Positions 1 to 8,666 are shown, counted from the stretch's first letter. The stretch: DNA of 37,310 nucleotides from Myxococcales bacterium (GCA_903642325.1 CAHJWM010000046.1:1-37310), one strand, 5' to 3'. Notes: a model not told the origin generated them from the letters alone. Translations and numbers: made by a program.

Positions 1-2
1 GC

Positions 3-218
3 GGCTTCGGCGGTGTAGGCGGAACCGGTGGCGGTGGCACGGCCCCGGGAGGCGGTGGGAACGCGGGGGCTGCCGTGGCCGTCAAGCCGGCGTCCCAAGA
101 TGACTCTGGTTGCAGTTGCACTCTGGCCGGCAGCAAGACCCCCGCGCGCCTGCCGAACATCGCCGCCCTGCTGCTTGGCATCGCCGCCATCACCCGTCGT
201 AGCAAGCGCCGCTCGTGA
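3..218 (+). CDS. C-terminus of MYXO-CTERM-type surface protein (5' partial)
   Basis: This reading frame is open from the left edge of the window and ends with TGA at 216-218, giving the last 71 residues of a protein that starts outside. It opens with a Gly-rich stretch (GFGGVGGTGGGG), passes through a short Cys-containing GCSC motif, then a hydrophobic segment (PNIAALLLGIAAI) and a basic tail (TRRSKRRS). That order, a Gly-Cys motif, one transmembrane helix and a cluster of Arg at the very end, is the layout of MYXO-CTERM sorting tails. In myxobacteria these tails anchor or sort exported proteins at the cell surface. The nature of the upstream protein cannot be told. The call rests on architecture only; an overlapping frame starting at 28 is a shadow. 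Confidence 0.72.
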   Translation, partial: GFGGVGGTGGGGTAPGGGGNAGAAVAVKPASQDDSGCSCTLAGSKTPARLPNIAALLLGIAAITRRSKRRS

Positions 219-566
219 GCTGAACGCGCCCATCGCCCATCGGCTGCTGAGCAGGGCACTCATCCTCGACGATCGGTGTCGCGACGACAGCGTGCTCGAG
301 CAGCCGGGCGCCGGTACCGCCGTGCGTCTCCCGAGGGTGGACCTGCGCACGCGAAGCTAACGTAGCGTGGGCCCCTTCGAAGCGGCAGCGAGCGACCAGT
401 GAGCGCCCCGCCCCAGGCTTGAAAGCTGGACACCCGGACAACCGCGCCCAAGCGTGCGCCAAAGCGTGCCACGGGCATTTGTGGGTGACGCGGAAATGTG
501 TGGTAGTCGTGCAGCCCGATTCGGGCATGTATTTGCGTATGAACTTTGCTTGGAGCAGCAGCACGG
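219..566. other. Intergenic stretch, no gene recognised
   Basis: About 350 bases between the surface-protein tail and the membrane protein. Open frames on both strands exist here, but they are Arg/Ala-rich, overlap each other and resemble no family, so I regard them as GC-driven shadows. The part closest to the downstream gene (about 480-560) is less GC-rich than the rest, which would suit a promoter, but no convincing -35/-10 pair was found. Confidence 0.5.
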
Positions 567-2006
567 ATGAGAGCTGGATGGGAGTTGTCCGAGGGATTCA
601 CGGGCTTGGTCGCACTCTATATTTGGATACCTGCGATCATTTTTGCGTTCGGTTGGTTGAGACCACTGCCCTGCACCCTTGCGGTCTGTGCAATCCTTGT
701 CCTGGTTGCCCGAGCCGCGATGGTCGCGCTGCGCGGGATGAAGACGGTCAATTGGCGGCGCGAGCTACCCGCCTTGGCCGTGCTGGGGCTGATCGGCCTG
801 GGCTGGGTCTTTATCTCAGGCTGCGGGGGTTGGGCTTTCGAGAACGGCGACTACTTCAAGCATAATGGGATGCTGGGGGACTTGATCCATCGGAGCTGGC
901 CCGTTTCCTACCCAGCGACCGAGAACCCCTCTTTGGTCGGATCGTTGGTCTACTACATCGCCTATTACCTGCCCGCCGCGCTGGTTGGTAAGTGGCTGGG
1001 TTATAGGGCTGGATCCGACTTCATGCTGGTCTGGGCCTGGCTCGGAACCCTCCTCTGTTTGCGAGCTTTTTCTGCACTCGGATCCCAGGCGCAAACCTTT
1101 CGCCGGCACGTGCTGAGTGCCCTATTTTTCATAGTCGCGAGCGGCGCAGATTTTCTGGGTACCTATTTGGTGCGTGGCACGCCCCCGGGCCTCGGCGAGC
1201 ACATCGAGTGGTGGAACGGCATGTGCGAATACGCCTCGAACATGACTTCCTTGTTTTGGGTTCCCCAACACGCTCTGGCAGGCTGGCTCGCCACCGCCGT
1301 CGTCCTTTCCGACCGGCGGGACCGCCGCTCGCTCACCCATGCTTTCCAAGTCGTCGCCGGGACGGTGCTCTGGTCCCCTTTCGTGACGGTGGGGCTGTTG
1401 CCGTTCTTGCTGGTGCGCACTCTCCGCCTGCGTGAAAAGCCAAGTTACGCCATGCTCATCCAGGGCGCGCTGCTCGGGGTTTGGGGCGTGGTGATGTCTC
1501 TTTACCTGATGGCCGGCCGCGATAAAGTGCCCATGCACTGGGTTTTTAGCAATCCGAACTACACGCTGTTACACCTGCTCGAGTTCTACCTTCTCGAGTT
1601 CGGCTTGTTGGCGATCGTGGTTTGGGGCTGTCCCGAGCTAAAACCGGCGCGCTGGTCTTTGGTCGTCGCCGTCGTTTGCCTGTTGTTTTTACCGTTGCCC
1701 GCGGTGGGCGACCGCAGCGACCTCACCATGCGCAGCTCGATCCCTGGGCTGTTCTGCGTGTCGGTGTTCGTGATACGCGGCCTGTTCAGCGTGGGCATGC
1801 CGCGCTTCGAACGGCGCACTCTCGAATTCCTCGTGCTCGTCGGAAGTCTCACCGCCTTGTCAGAGCTCGCGCGCAGTTTGAATAACTGGCCCAGCGAACG
1901 CTACGTCCCGAACCATTACACCTCCGCGCTGCAAATGCAGTGGGACGAAGCCCACCAGTACATCGCCACGCCCCGGCGCCTGGTGAGTGCCTGGTTGTTC
2001 AAATAG
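567..2006 (+). CDS. Polytopic membrane protein, GT-C glycosyltransferase-like
   Basis: A 479-residue integral membrane protein with roughly 11-13 hydrophobic segments spread over its whole length. After the third segment comes a loop with the sequence GDYFKHNGMLGDL followed by SWPVSYP. Such acidic-then-His/Asn loops before 'WPV.YP' occur in uncharacterised GT-C-fold membrane proteins that may transfer sugars from polyprenyl-phosphate carriers in the inner membrane. The family link is recalled from motif appearance and is not certain. I take ATG at 567 as the start because it sits just ahead of the first membrane helix; a TTG at 546 would add seven residues. The gene stands alone on the + strand. 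Alternatives include any large permease-like protein of unknown role. Confidence 0.6.
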   Translation: MRAGWELSEGFTGLVALYIWIPAIIFAFGWLRPLPCTLAVCAILVLVARAAMVALRGMKTVNWRRELPALAVLGLIGLGWVFISGCGGWAFENGDYFKHNGMLGDLIHRSWPVSYPATENPSLVGSLVYYIAYYLPAALVGKWLGYRAGSDFMLVWAWLGTLLCLRAFSALGSQAQTFRRHVLSALFFIVASGADFLGTYLVRGTPPGLGEHIEWWNGMCEYASNMTSLFWVPQHALAGWLATAVVLSDRRDRRSLTHAFQVVAGTVLWSPFVTVGLLPFLLVRTLRLREKPSYAMLIQGALLGVWGVVMSLYLMAGRDKVPMHWVFSNPNYTLLHLLEFYLLEFGLLAIVVWGCPELKPARWSLVVAVVCLLFLPLPAVGDRSDLTMRSSIPGLFCVSVFVIRGLFSVGMPRFERRTLEFLVLVGSLTALSELARSLNNWPSERYVPNHYTSALQMQWDEAHQYIATPRRLVSAWLFK

Positions 2007-2141
2007 AAAGCGCGACACCGCCATTCACGGTTGCGAAAGGCAGGGATGCGCATCGTGCCGTCGATTTAACGCACGATGGGGGAAAGCCGCCGAGCGGGAC
2101 TCACGCTTTGGATCGAGCCTCGACCGAGCTACACTGCCGGC

Positions 2142-3386
2142 ATGGCGCGGCGTAGCGGAAGCGCAGATTTGCCCTTGCACGGAGGCCGCGTGCCGCCGTG
2201 GCTTTCCGGGCGCATGGCGCGTCTCGGGCGGGTCATCGTGGAAGCGGTCGCCCATCATTACGGCACGGAAGAAGTGCTGCGGCGGCTGTCGCATCCGTTT
2301 TGGTTTCAGTCCTTTGGCGCGGTGATGGGCATGGATTGGCATTCATCGGGTATCACTACGAGCGTGCTCGGCGCCCTGAAGCGCGGACTTGGGCCCGTGC
2401 AGGATGAGCTCGGCTTGTACGTTTGCGGCGGGCGCGGCAAGCAATCCCGGAAAACGCCGGCGGAATTGCTGGCGGTTGCAGAGCGAACGGGCTTGGACGG
2501 AGGGCAGCTTGCCCGCACCAGCCGCCTCGTGGCAAAGGTCGATAGTGCCGCGGTACAAGATGGCTTTGCCTTGTATCTGCACGGCTTCTTCCTGGCGCGC
2601 AGCGGCGCGTGGACGGTGGTGCAGCAGGGCATGGATCCCGCTCGGCGCGAAGCGCGGCGCTATCATTGGCTGTCCGAAGGTCTAAAGGACTTCGTGGACG
2701 AGCCGCACGCGGCCATCGATGGTCAAGAGCGGGGTCAGATCGTGAATTTGACCGATCACCGCGCAGCGGCTTCGCGACGTGCGCAGCTGGCGCTCGTGAC
2801 GAGCGGTCCTTCGGTGATCGTGGACGCTTATGCCGACAACCTGGCGCGTACGGCCAAGGCCTCGCCAAAACGCGCTCATCCCGAGCCGTCTCAGCTCACG
2901 CTGCCGCATCTGTCGCTGCCGCATCATCATGAAGTGACGGCCAAGGACGTCGTGCTCCGCCGCCTGCACGGCACGCTGAGCGCCGCCCACGAAAGCGGCC
3001 CCCGGGACTTCTCCGAGCTGCTCTTGGTTCCGGGCGTGGGCGCCCGCACGGTGGAAGCGCTGGCCATGGTGAGCGAGGTGATCCACGGCGCGCCCTACCG
3101 CTTCTCCGACCCCGCGCGCTTCTCCCTGGCCCACGGGGGCAAAGACCGTCACCCCTTCCCCGTGCCGCTCAAAGTCTACGACCAGACATTGCACGTCCTG
3201 CGCGACGCACTGACTCGCGCCAAGCTCGGCCAAGACGACCGCCTCGCCGCTCTTCAGCGCCTCGACCAACAAGCCCGCCTTTTCGAGCGGGAGCTCAGCG
3301 GTCCTTCGTTCGAGGAACACGTTGCGGGGGAGCTCGAACAATCCGCCAAGCTCGGCGGAATGAGTGTTTTCGGGCCTGAGCGCTGA
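2142..3386 (+). CDS. DUF763 family protein with helix-hairpin-helix
   Basis: A 414-residue soluble protein whose N-terminus (ARRSGSADLPLHGGRVPPWL) and following block (HPFWFQSFGAVMGMDWHSSG) are the hallmark conserved regions of DUF763, a family found in archaea and scattered bacteria with no settled function. Near the C-terminus, around residues 295-307, lies LVPGVGARTVEAL, a helix-hairpin-helix motif of the kind that binds DNA backbone non-specifically. A role on DNA is therefore plausible but unproven. ATG at 2142 was chosen because the family signature starts right there; an in-frame ATG at 2076 would add 22 residues unlike the family. Length agrees with the family. It appears monocistronic. 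Confidence 0.85.
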   Translation: MARRSGSADLPLHGGRVPPWLSGRMARLGRVIVEAVAHHYGTEEVLRRLSHPFWFQSFGAVMGMDWHSSGITTSVLGALKRGLGPVQDELGLYVCGGRGKQSRKTPAELLAVAERTGLDGGQLARTSRLVAKVDSAAVQDGFALYLHGFFLARSGAWTVVQQGMDPARREARRYHWLSEGLKDFVDEPHAAIDGQERGQIVNLTDHRAAASRRAQLALVTSGPSVIVDAYADNLARTAKASPKRAHPEPSQLTLPHLSLPHHHEVTAKDVVLRRLHGTLSAAHESGPRDFSELLLVPGVGARTVEALAMVSEVIHGAPYRFSDPARFSLAHGGKDRHPFPVPLKVYDQTLHVLRDALTRAKLGQDDRLAALQRLDQQARLFERELSGPSFEEHVAGELEQSAKLGGMSVFGPER

Positions 3387-3433
3387 GCGCTACCGGCTCG
3401 GCCGTCCTCGCTGCCGGTGCTCTGCGCTGTTTT
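3386..3433 (+). terminator. Possible terminator hairpin after the DUF763 gene
   Basis: Just past the stop codon, AGCGC (3386-3390) and ACCGGC (3392-3397) can pair with GCCGGT (3413-3418) and GCGCT (3424-3428), and a short T run (GTTTTG) follows. The stem has a five-base bulge on one side and the T tract is short, so this is a weak intrinsic-terminator candidate. Confidence 0.3.
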
Positions 3434-3531
3434 GCACAACGGCACTTTGTTCATGGGCGCGAGCTCGTTGGCGTTGATGACCACCGTGCTCTATTGATAA
3501 GAGTCGCGACTCTAGCAAGTCGGAGCGAGCC

Positions 3532-4776
3532 ATGAAATTCACGCCGTATCAGAGCTTCGTCATTGCCGTGCTGGCGTTTCTGCAGTTCACCGTCGTCCTC
3601 GATTTCATGATTCTCTCGCCGCTGGGTGCACTTCTTTTGCAGGAGCTGCACATCAGCACCAGGCAATTCGGCGCGGTGGTCTCCGCCTATGCGTTCAGCG
3701 CCAGCGCCGCCGGGTTACTTGCGGCCGGGTTCGCCGACAAGTTCGATCGCAAGAAACTGCTGCTCTTTTTTTACTGCGGTTTCGTACTGGGCACGTTCTT
3801 CTGTGGGATCGCACCAAGCTATCCGTTTTTATTCGCCGCCCGGATGGTGACGGGGTTGTTCGGCGGCGTCATCGGCTCCATCAGCTTTGCCATCGTCGCC
3901 GACCTGTTTCCGTTCGAGGCGCGCGGTCGCGTCATGGGCTTCGTCATGACCGCCTTTTCTGCGAGTCAAATCCTTGGCATTCCCGTCGGTCTCTATCTTT
4001 CCAATCGCTGGGGTTGGCACGCACCGTTCCTGATGATCGTGGCCATCGGTTCCGCCGTCGGAGTCGTGATCGCCGTGCGACTGAGACCGATCGACCAGCA
4101 CTTGAAGATCCCGTCCGATCGCAATGCGCTCCGACACCTGTTGGCGACGCTGGCCGAGCCGGGCTATTTTTGGGCGTTTGCGGCCACCATGCTGCTCGCC
4201 GTCGGCGGCTTCATGCTCATGCCCTTCGGCAGCACGTTCAGCGTTTACAACCTCGGCATCCCCATGAACAAGCTGCCCATGGTTTACATGGCGACGGGCA
4301 TCGCTTCCATCATCGCGGGGCCGGTGCTGGGTCGTTGGAGCGATGCCATTGGCAAGTACACGATGTTCTGCATTGCTTCGGGCATGGGCATCGCGCTCGT
4401 CATCTACTATTGCCGTCTCGGGGTCACCCCGCTCCCGATCGTGATCGCCGTCAACATGGTGCTGTTCATCACCGTGACCGCGCGCATGATCTCGGCCCAA
4501 GCTCTGTCCTCGGCGGTGCCCGCTCCCAACGACCGCGGCGCCTTCATGGCCATCAACGCGTCCCTGCAACAATTGGCCGGCGGCGTGGCATCGTCGGCGG
4601 CAGGCTTCATCGTCGTGCAAACGCCGCAGGGCTCGCTCGCACACTATGGAGAGCTTGGGTATGTCGTAGCGGCGGCGATGCTAGCCAGTGTTATCTTGAT
4701 GTCCCAGGTCAACCGCACGGTGCGCGCCAAGCTCGCGGCGGCAAAAGTGCCGGTCAGCCCTTCGCCCAGCGTTTGA
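3532..4776 (+). CDS. MFS transporter, DHA1-like efflux permease
   Basis: A 414-residue protein of the major facilitator superfamily with about twelve membrane helices. The first helix carries VVLDFMILSPLG. The loop between helices 2 and 3 has the family motif A in the form GFADKFDRKKLL (about residues 66-77), and helix 4 follows with ARMVTGLFGG. This arrangement fits drug/sugar-efflux permeases of the DHA1 or AraJ type, which export small molecules using the proton gradient; the substrate cannot be predicted. The ATG at 3532 is preceded by GGAG-like bases (cggagcgagcc) at suitable spacing. The gene stands alone between intergenic gaps of about 150 bases. A 271-residue frame on the opposite strand is a shadow. 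Confidence 0.88.
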   Translation: MKFTPYQSFVIAVLAFLQFTVVLDFMILSPLGALLLQELHISTRQFGAVVSAYAFSASAAGLLAAGFADKFDRKKLLLFFYCGFVLGTFFCGIAPSYPFLFAARMVTGLFGGVIGSISFAIVADLFPFEARGRVMGFVMTAFSASQILGIPVGLYLSNRWGWHAPFLMIVAIGSAVGVVIAVRLRPIDQHLKIPSDRNALRHLLATLAEPGYFWAFAATMLLAVGGFMLMPFGSTFSVYNLGIPMNKLPMVYMATGIASIIAGPVLGRWSDAIGKYTMFCIASGMGIALVIYYCRLGVTPLPIVIAVNMVLFITVTARMISAQALSSAVPAPNDRGAFMAINASLQQLAGGVASSAAGFIVVQTPQGSLAHYGELGYVVAAAMLASVILMSQVNRTVRAKLAAAKVPVSPSPSV

Positions 4777-4949
4777 GGGCCACGGCGAGCTGCGCCTGAA
4801 GAGCAGGTCAGCGCCGGCCGAGCCTCGGTTCTATGGTTCTGCGCACGGCGAAATTTTTGCCTCGACGGGAAGATCGTCCAATCCGTGTCGATTGTGTGAC
4901 CGATCGTGATCGATCCGTTGACGCGGCGGACACATCGAAGCGAGGACAG

Positions 4950-6041
4950 ATGGGCTCAATTTTGTTTCGTGGTGGCGGCGTGGTTTGGGCGGCTACGGTC
5001 CTAAGCGGCCTTGCATTACTGCATTGTTCCTCGTCGACGGACGGAGGAGGTACGGCCAGCGCGGGCGCGAGCACTGGGCACGGTGGGGCGAGCGGCTCGG
5101 CAGCGCAGCCCACGGCGGCGGGGGCGGGGCAAGGAGGCACCGGAGGCAGCTCACTCGGTTCTATTGGCGGCGGCGGTACTGCAAGCTTGGACGGTGGCGG
5201 CGCGGGCGTCAGTGGCAGCGCCGGGGCCAGTAGCAGCGCCGGGGCCAGTGGCAGCGTGGGAGTCAGCGGCGGCGTGGGCGTCAGTGGCGGCGCGGGCGTC
5301 AGTGGCAGCGCCGGGGTCGGTGGCAGCGCGGGTAGCGGCGGCACGGTGGATGTCTCGAAGCTCGATAAGTTCAGCTTCTTCGTCACCAGTATGGTCGCCA
5401 TGCGCAAGCTTTCTGGCAGCCAAAATGGCTTCGGTGGCGATTTCACTTACGGCACGGGGGATGGCCTGAAAGGCGCCGATAAAATCTGCACGGAGATCGC
5501 CGAGTCATCCATGCCTGGCTCGGGCGCGAAGCAGTGGCACGCCTTCTTGAGCACCAGCAAGGTAGATGCCGCCACCCGCATCGGCAGCGGACCCTGGTGG
5601 GATCGGAGGCAGCGCTTGATCGCCAACAACTTGAGCGAGCTGCTGCAAGATCGCCCGAGCACCGCCAGCAGCGTCATCAAGCAAGATTTGCCGAACGAAA
5701 CCGGCCTCGGTAATCATCGCCCGGATTTGACCAAGCCGGAGGACGACAACCACCACACGCTGACTGGATCCAACGCGCAGGGCAAATTGTACAGCGCAAC
5801 GGCCACCTGCAAAGATTGGACGACCAGCAGCACGGACAACAAGACTACCGGGCGACCGCGCATCGGCTTCTGCTGGTCCACCCAGGGCCGTACGAATTGG
5901 GTTTCAGGCCAAGACGAAGGCGGCTGCGGCGCGGGCGTGACGGGCGTGGGCACGGAGAACGGCGGCTCCAATCCGAATAACCCAATCGTGGGCTCGGGCG
6001 GCGGTTACGGTGCTATCTATTGTTTTGCGATGGTCCAGTGA
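4950..6041 (+). CDS. Secreted/lipoprotein with Gly-Ser-Val repeat linker
   Basis: A 363-residue exported protein. The N-terminus has a hydrophobic signal (VVWAATVLSGLALL) ending at Cys26 followed by SSS. The residue before Cys is His, so the lipobox is non-canonical and processing is uncertain. Residues about 27-130 form a Gly/Ser/Ala/Val linker, including eight hexapeptide units such as GAGVSG. The globular part, from about residue 135 on, starts KFSFFVTSM and contains GADKICTEIAESS, GSGPWWDRR and a Cys-rich end (GFCWSTQ, GAIYCFA). This recalls the endostatin/lectin-like fold of DUF1554-type proteins, but only loosely. ATG 4950 follows GAGG at 4942-4945; a longer frame from 4833 lacks a signal peptide. 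The next lipoprotein gene starts 7 bases after the stop, so the two are likely co-transcribed. Confidence 0.75.
   Translation: MGSILFRGGGVVWAATVLSGLALLHCSSSTDGGGTASAGASTGHGGASGSAAQPTAAGAGQGGTGGSSLGSIGGGGTASLDGGGAGVSGSAGASSSAGASGSVGVSGGVGVSGGAGVSGSAGVGGSAGSGGTVDVSKLDKFSFFVTSMVAMRKLSGSQNGFGGDFTYGTGDGLKGADKICTEIAESSMPGSGAKQWHAFLSTSKVDAATRIGSGPWWDRRQRLIANNLSELLQDRPSTASSVIKQDLPNETGLGNHRPDLTKPEDDNHHTLTGSNAQGKLYSATATCKDWTTSSTDNKTTGRPRIGFCWSTQGRTNWVSGQDEGGCGAGVTGVGTENGGSNPNNPIVGSGGGYGAIYCFAMVQ
5199..5342 (+). repeat. 18-bp imperfect tandem repeats coding a hexapeptide linker
   Basis: Eight consecutive 18-base units inside the lipoprotein gene encode GAGVSG, SAGASS, SAGASG, SVGVSG, GVGVSG, GAGVSG, SAGVGG and SAGSGG. 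Units differ mainly at third positions and at Ala/Val codons. The array probably expands or contracts by slippage or recombination and sets the length of the flexible linker between membrane anchor and folded domain. Confidence 0.8.
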
Positions 6042-6048
6042 GCGAATC

Positions 6049-7044
6049 ATGAAAGCTACATCACGTTATTTCGACACGCTGTGCGCTCTTGGTTTTGCCG
6101 TAGCCAGCGCCGGTTGCTCCTCGGACGCCTCACCTGCCGCAAGCACGGCGGGCAGCAGCGGCTCCGCCGGCGCTGCGACCAACGCGGGCGCTGGGGGCGG
6201 CAGCGCGAGCGACGCGGTCATCGGCGGCTTCACGGTCGAGCTAGTGCCCAAAAAAGGCGACAGTGCGCCATTCACGAGCGTGGCCGGTGAAGTGTTCGAT
6301 GGCCCGAGCCCGGCAACGCTGGTTTGGAAGAAAGAAAAGGAAAGCGGCGACTGTCAGTTGCTCGTGCCTCAAGTGCCGTTCTGCGATCCGGGCTGCGGCG
6401 GCAGCGCCGTGTGCGTGGCCGACGGCGTATGCCAGAACTACCCGAGTGCTAAAGACGTCGGCACGGTAGTGGTCAAGGGATTGGGCGAGGATCTGAGCAT
6501 GAAGGCGATCGCCGGCACTTATCAAACCTCCGTGGATAGTCCGTATCCGGCGGCAGCAGAAGGCAAACAGGTGAGCGTCGCCACGACGGACGGCGTATTC
6601 GGCGCGTTCCAAATCAGCACGCTGATGGTCGCGCCGGTGGTACTTCCGAGCACGACCTTGGAGCTAACGCACGATGCCGCGCTGACCCTCGCCTGGCACG
6701 CGCCCGGCGGCAGTGCCAAGTCGCGCATGGCGATCAAGGTCGACATCTCGCATCATGGCGGGTCGAAGGGCGAAATCCTGTGCGACGTGCCGGACAATGG
6801 CACGCTCGAAATTCCTGCCACGCTCGTGTCTGCATTGATCGATCTGGGCGTGGCCGGGTTCCCGGGTGTCACGTTCACTCGTTCGACCTCCTCCTCGACG
6901 CGTATCGCGCCTGGCACCGTCACCCTGCAGGCGCTGTCCGCAGTCACCGCGAACCTCACCGTAGCCGGCGTGACCTCGTGCTCGACGGATGCGGACTGCG
7001 CAACGGGCAAGACCTGTCAGTCGGACGAGACATGCATGAAATGA
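6049..7044 (+). CDS. Polyangia-type lipoprotein of unknown function
   Basis: A 331-residue lipoprotein. The signal peptide ends with the lipobox SAGC, Cys23, followed by SSDAS and a short Ala/Gly/Ser linker. The body contains paired-cysteine blocks typical of secreted myxobacterial proteins: FCDPGCGGSAVCVADGVC in the first third and CSTDADCATGKTCQSDETC at the extreme C-terminus. The latter resembles small Cys-rich repeats seen at the ends of such proteins. No catalytic motif is recognised. ATG 6049 lies 7 bases after the previous stop, so the gene is probably in one operon with the upstream repeat-linker protein, and the two may work together at the outer membrane. Function unknown. Confidence 0.78.
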   Translation: MKATSRYFDTLCALGFAVASAGCSSDASPAASTAGSSGSAGAATNAGAGGGSASDAVIGGFTVELVPKKGDSAPFTSVAGEVFDGPSPATLVWKKEKESGDCQLLVPQVPFCDPGCGGSAVCVADGVCQNYPSAKDVGTVVVKGLGEDLSMKAIAGTYQTSVDSPYPAAAEGKQVSVATTDGVFGAFQISTLMVAPVVLPSTTLELTHDAALTLAWHAPGGSAKSRMAIKVDISHHGGSKGEILCDVPDNGTLEIPATLVSALIDLGVAGFPGVTFTRSTSSSTRIAPGTVTLQALSAVTANLTVAGVTSCSTDADCATGKTCQSDETCMK

Positions 7045-7118
7045 GCGCTTAGCTCACAACGACGAGGCGCCCGTTGCATTGACGCTGACCCGCCATCCCA
7101 TGCACACTCCTCGCCCGC

Positions 7119-7697
7119 ATGAGGACCAACAGACTCGAAGCCTTCAGCGATGGCGTGCTCGCGATCCTGATCACGATTATGGTGCTGGAGCTCAGAGTCC
7201 CCCACGGCGCCAATCTGGAAGCGTTGCACCACATCACTCCCGTCTTGTGCGCTTATGTGCTGAGCTTCATATACGTCGGTATCTATTGGAACAACCACCA
7301 CCATATGCTGCACACCACGGATCGAGTGAGCGGCGGTATTTTGTGGGCTAATTTGCACCTTTTGTTTTGGTTGTCGCTGATCCCCTTCGCGACCGATTGG
7401 ATGGGCGAGAACCACCTTGCGCCGCTGCCTACCGCCCTGTACGGCGCTGTCTTGTTCGCTTCTGCCGTGGCTTACCTGATCTTGCAGGCCACGATCATCC
7501 GCCGCCAAGGAGCGGGCTCCAAGCTGCGTGCGTTCATTGGACGGGACGTCAAGGGCAAGCTGTCGGCGGTTTTATATGTCCTTGGCATCGGCTTCAGCTT
7601 CCTGCATACCGCCGTGGCGCAGCTGATTTATGCGAGCGTGGCCGGTCTTTGGCTCGTTCCGGATCCGCGCATCGAAGCCAAACTCGCCGAAGACTAA
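7119..7697 (+). CDS. TMEM175-type (DUF1211) potassium channel subunit
   Basis: A 192-residue membrane protein starting RLEAFSDGVLAILITIMVLE. The R..xFSDGV.AI..TIMVL signature of its first helix is that of the TMEM175/DUF1211 family. Bacterial members have six membrane helices per subunit and assemble as tetrameric potassium-selective channels, with hydrophobic residues of helix 1 forming the gate; no P-loop filter is used. The second helix region holds IYWNNHHHMLH, also typical of bacterial members. Length is right for the single-repeat bacterial form. ATG 7119 is only two residues ahead of the conserved Arg. The gene is preceded by 74 bases of non-coding DNA and followed by a gene pair unrelated in function. 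Confidence 0.88.
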   Translation: MRTNRLEAFSDGVLAILITIMVLELRVPHGANLEALHHITPVLCAYVLSFIYVGIYWNNHHHMLHTTDRVSGGILWANLHLLFWLSLIPFATDWMGENHLAPLPTALYGAVLFASAVAYLILQATIIRRQGAGSKLRAFIGRDVKGKLSAVLYVLGIGFSFLHTAVAQLIYASVAGLWLVPDPRIEAKLAED

Positions 7698-7788
7698 GTG
7701 GTGCCGCTCCAAGGCCGCGGCGCTTTGCGGCCGGCCGCCAAATGCCGAGCCGCCGCTTGACGCCAGCACACCTGCTAATGCTATCCGT

Positions 7789-8220
7789 ATGAATTTCACT
7801 CCCATCCCTGCGCTGCTCGGCGGGGCGCTGATCGGCCTCAGTGCTTCCGCGCTGTTGCTTCTGAACGGCCGTGTTGCTGGCGTGAGCGGCATTTTGGGCG
7901 GAGCGATTCAGCCGGCCAAAGCCGAGTCGGGTTGGCGATGGGCGTTTCTTTTGGGGCTTCTGCTGGGCGGAGCACTGTTGATGCGGTTCTACCCCGCGGC
8001 GCTGCCGTCGGCTGGCACCGGCGTGCCGCTTTTCGTAGTCGCGGCGGCGGGTTTGTTGGTTGGGGTTGGCACTCAACTCGGCAGTGGCTGCACGAGCGGG
8101 CACGGCGTGTGCGGTCTCAGTCGCGCCTCCGTTCGCTCGCTCGCGGCAACGTGCACCTTCATGGTCGCCGGAGCGCTGTCCACATTCTACGTGCAACACG
8201 TCTTCTTGGGGATCCGGTGA
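7789..8220 (+). CDS. YeeE/YedE family membrane protein, first half
   Basis: A 143-residue membrane protein with about four helices carrying the motif [15 protein letters not shown], the conserved cysteine loop of the YeeE/YedE (Sulf_transp) family. In E. coli YeeE, such cysteines relay thiosulfate across the inner membrane. Here the family is split in two genes, this being the N-terminal half (PmpA-like). Start: ATG 7789 directly precedes the first helix ([14 protein letters not shown]); a longer frame from 7630 overlaps the previous gene and adds a Lys/Pro-rich stretch unlike the family. Its stop shares GTGA with the start of the second half, indicating translational coupling. Sulfur-compound uptake is inferred from the family. 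Confidence 0.87.
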   Translation: MNFTPIPALLGGALIGLSASALLLLNGRVAGVSGILGGAIQPAKAESGWRWAFLLGLLLGGALLMRFYPAALPSAGTGVPLFVVAAAGLLVGVGTQLGSGCTSGHGVCGLSRASVRSLAATCTFMVAGALSTFYVQHVFLGIR

Positions 8221-8666
8221 AACGGCTCGTCGCGGCATTCGGGGCCGGCTTGGTTTTCGCTCTCGGACTCGGGATCTCCGGAATGACGGATCCGCGCAAG
8301 GTGATAGCGTTTTTGGACTTCACGGGGCATTGGGATGCAAGCCTGGCTTTCGTCATGCTAGGCGCGATAACGGTGCATGCGCTCTTCGTGCGCATCGCGC
8401 TCCGCCGCACCCGCCCCGTGCTCGCTTCGACATTCGTCTTACCCATGAGCACGGGGATCGACGCCGCGTTGATCGGGGGTGCTGCGCTCTTCGGCCTGGG
8501 CTGGGGCGCGGCGGGCTATTGTCCGGGTCCCGCGGTCGTGGCGTTGGCGGGGCTGACCTCGCCGGCGTTCGTCTTCGTGGGATCGATGTTGCTCGGCATT
8601 GCCGGCTATCGCTGGCGGCCTCGCTTCACCGCGGGTCGCTCACGAAGCACGGCCGAACCGGCATGA
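8217..8666 (+). CDS. YeeE/YedE family membrane protein, second half
   Basis: A 149-residue membrane protein, the C-terminal partner of the preceding gene. It starts with GTG at 8217, overlapping the upstream stop by 4 bases. The body begins [28 protein letters not shown], which is the usual opening of PmpB-like proteins, and later holds GLGWGAAGYCPGPA, the second conserved cysteine motif of the family. The two halves should associate in the inner membrane to form one transport unit for a reduced sulfur compound such as thiosulfate or sulfide-derived species. No rhodanese, persulfide dioxygenase or ArsR-type regulator, often found beside such pairs, is seen nearby; an XRE-type regulator lies convergent downstream. 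Confidence 0.87.
   Translation: MKRLVAAFGAGLVFALGLGISGMTDPRKVIAFLDFTGHWDASLAFVMLGAITVHALFVRIALRRTRPVLASTFVLPMSTGIDAALIGGAALFGLGWGAAGYCPGPAVVALAGLTSPAFVFVGSMLLGIAGYRWRPRFTAGRSRSTAEPA

Noticed and set aside
2682-3341. 219-aa - strand frame opposite DUF763
   Set aside because: Composition rich in His, Arg and Val with no domain; the + strand frame has the DUF763 signature throughout.
3829-4644. Long - strand open frame (271 aa) opposite the MFS gene
   Set aside because: Rich in His, Asp, Arg and Gln with no hydrophobic core; a shadow of the codon use of the MFS gene on the other strand.
5199-5342. CRISPR-like array
   Set aside because: Units are 18 bases with no spacers and lie in frame in a protein linker, so they are coding tandem repeats.
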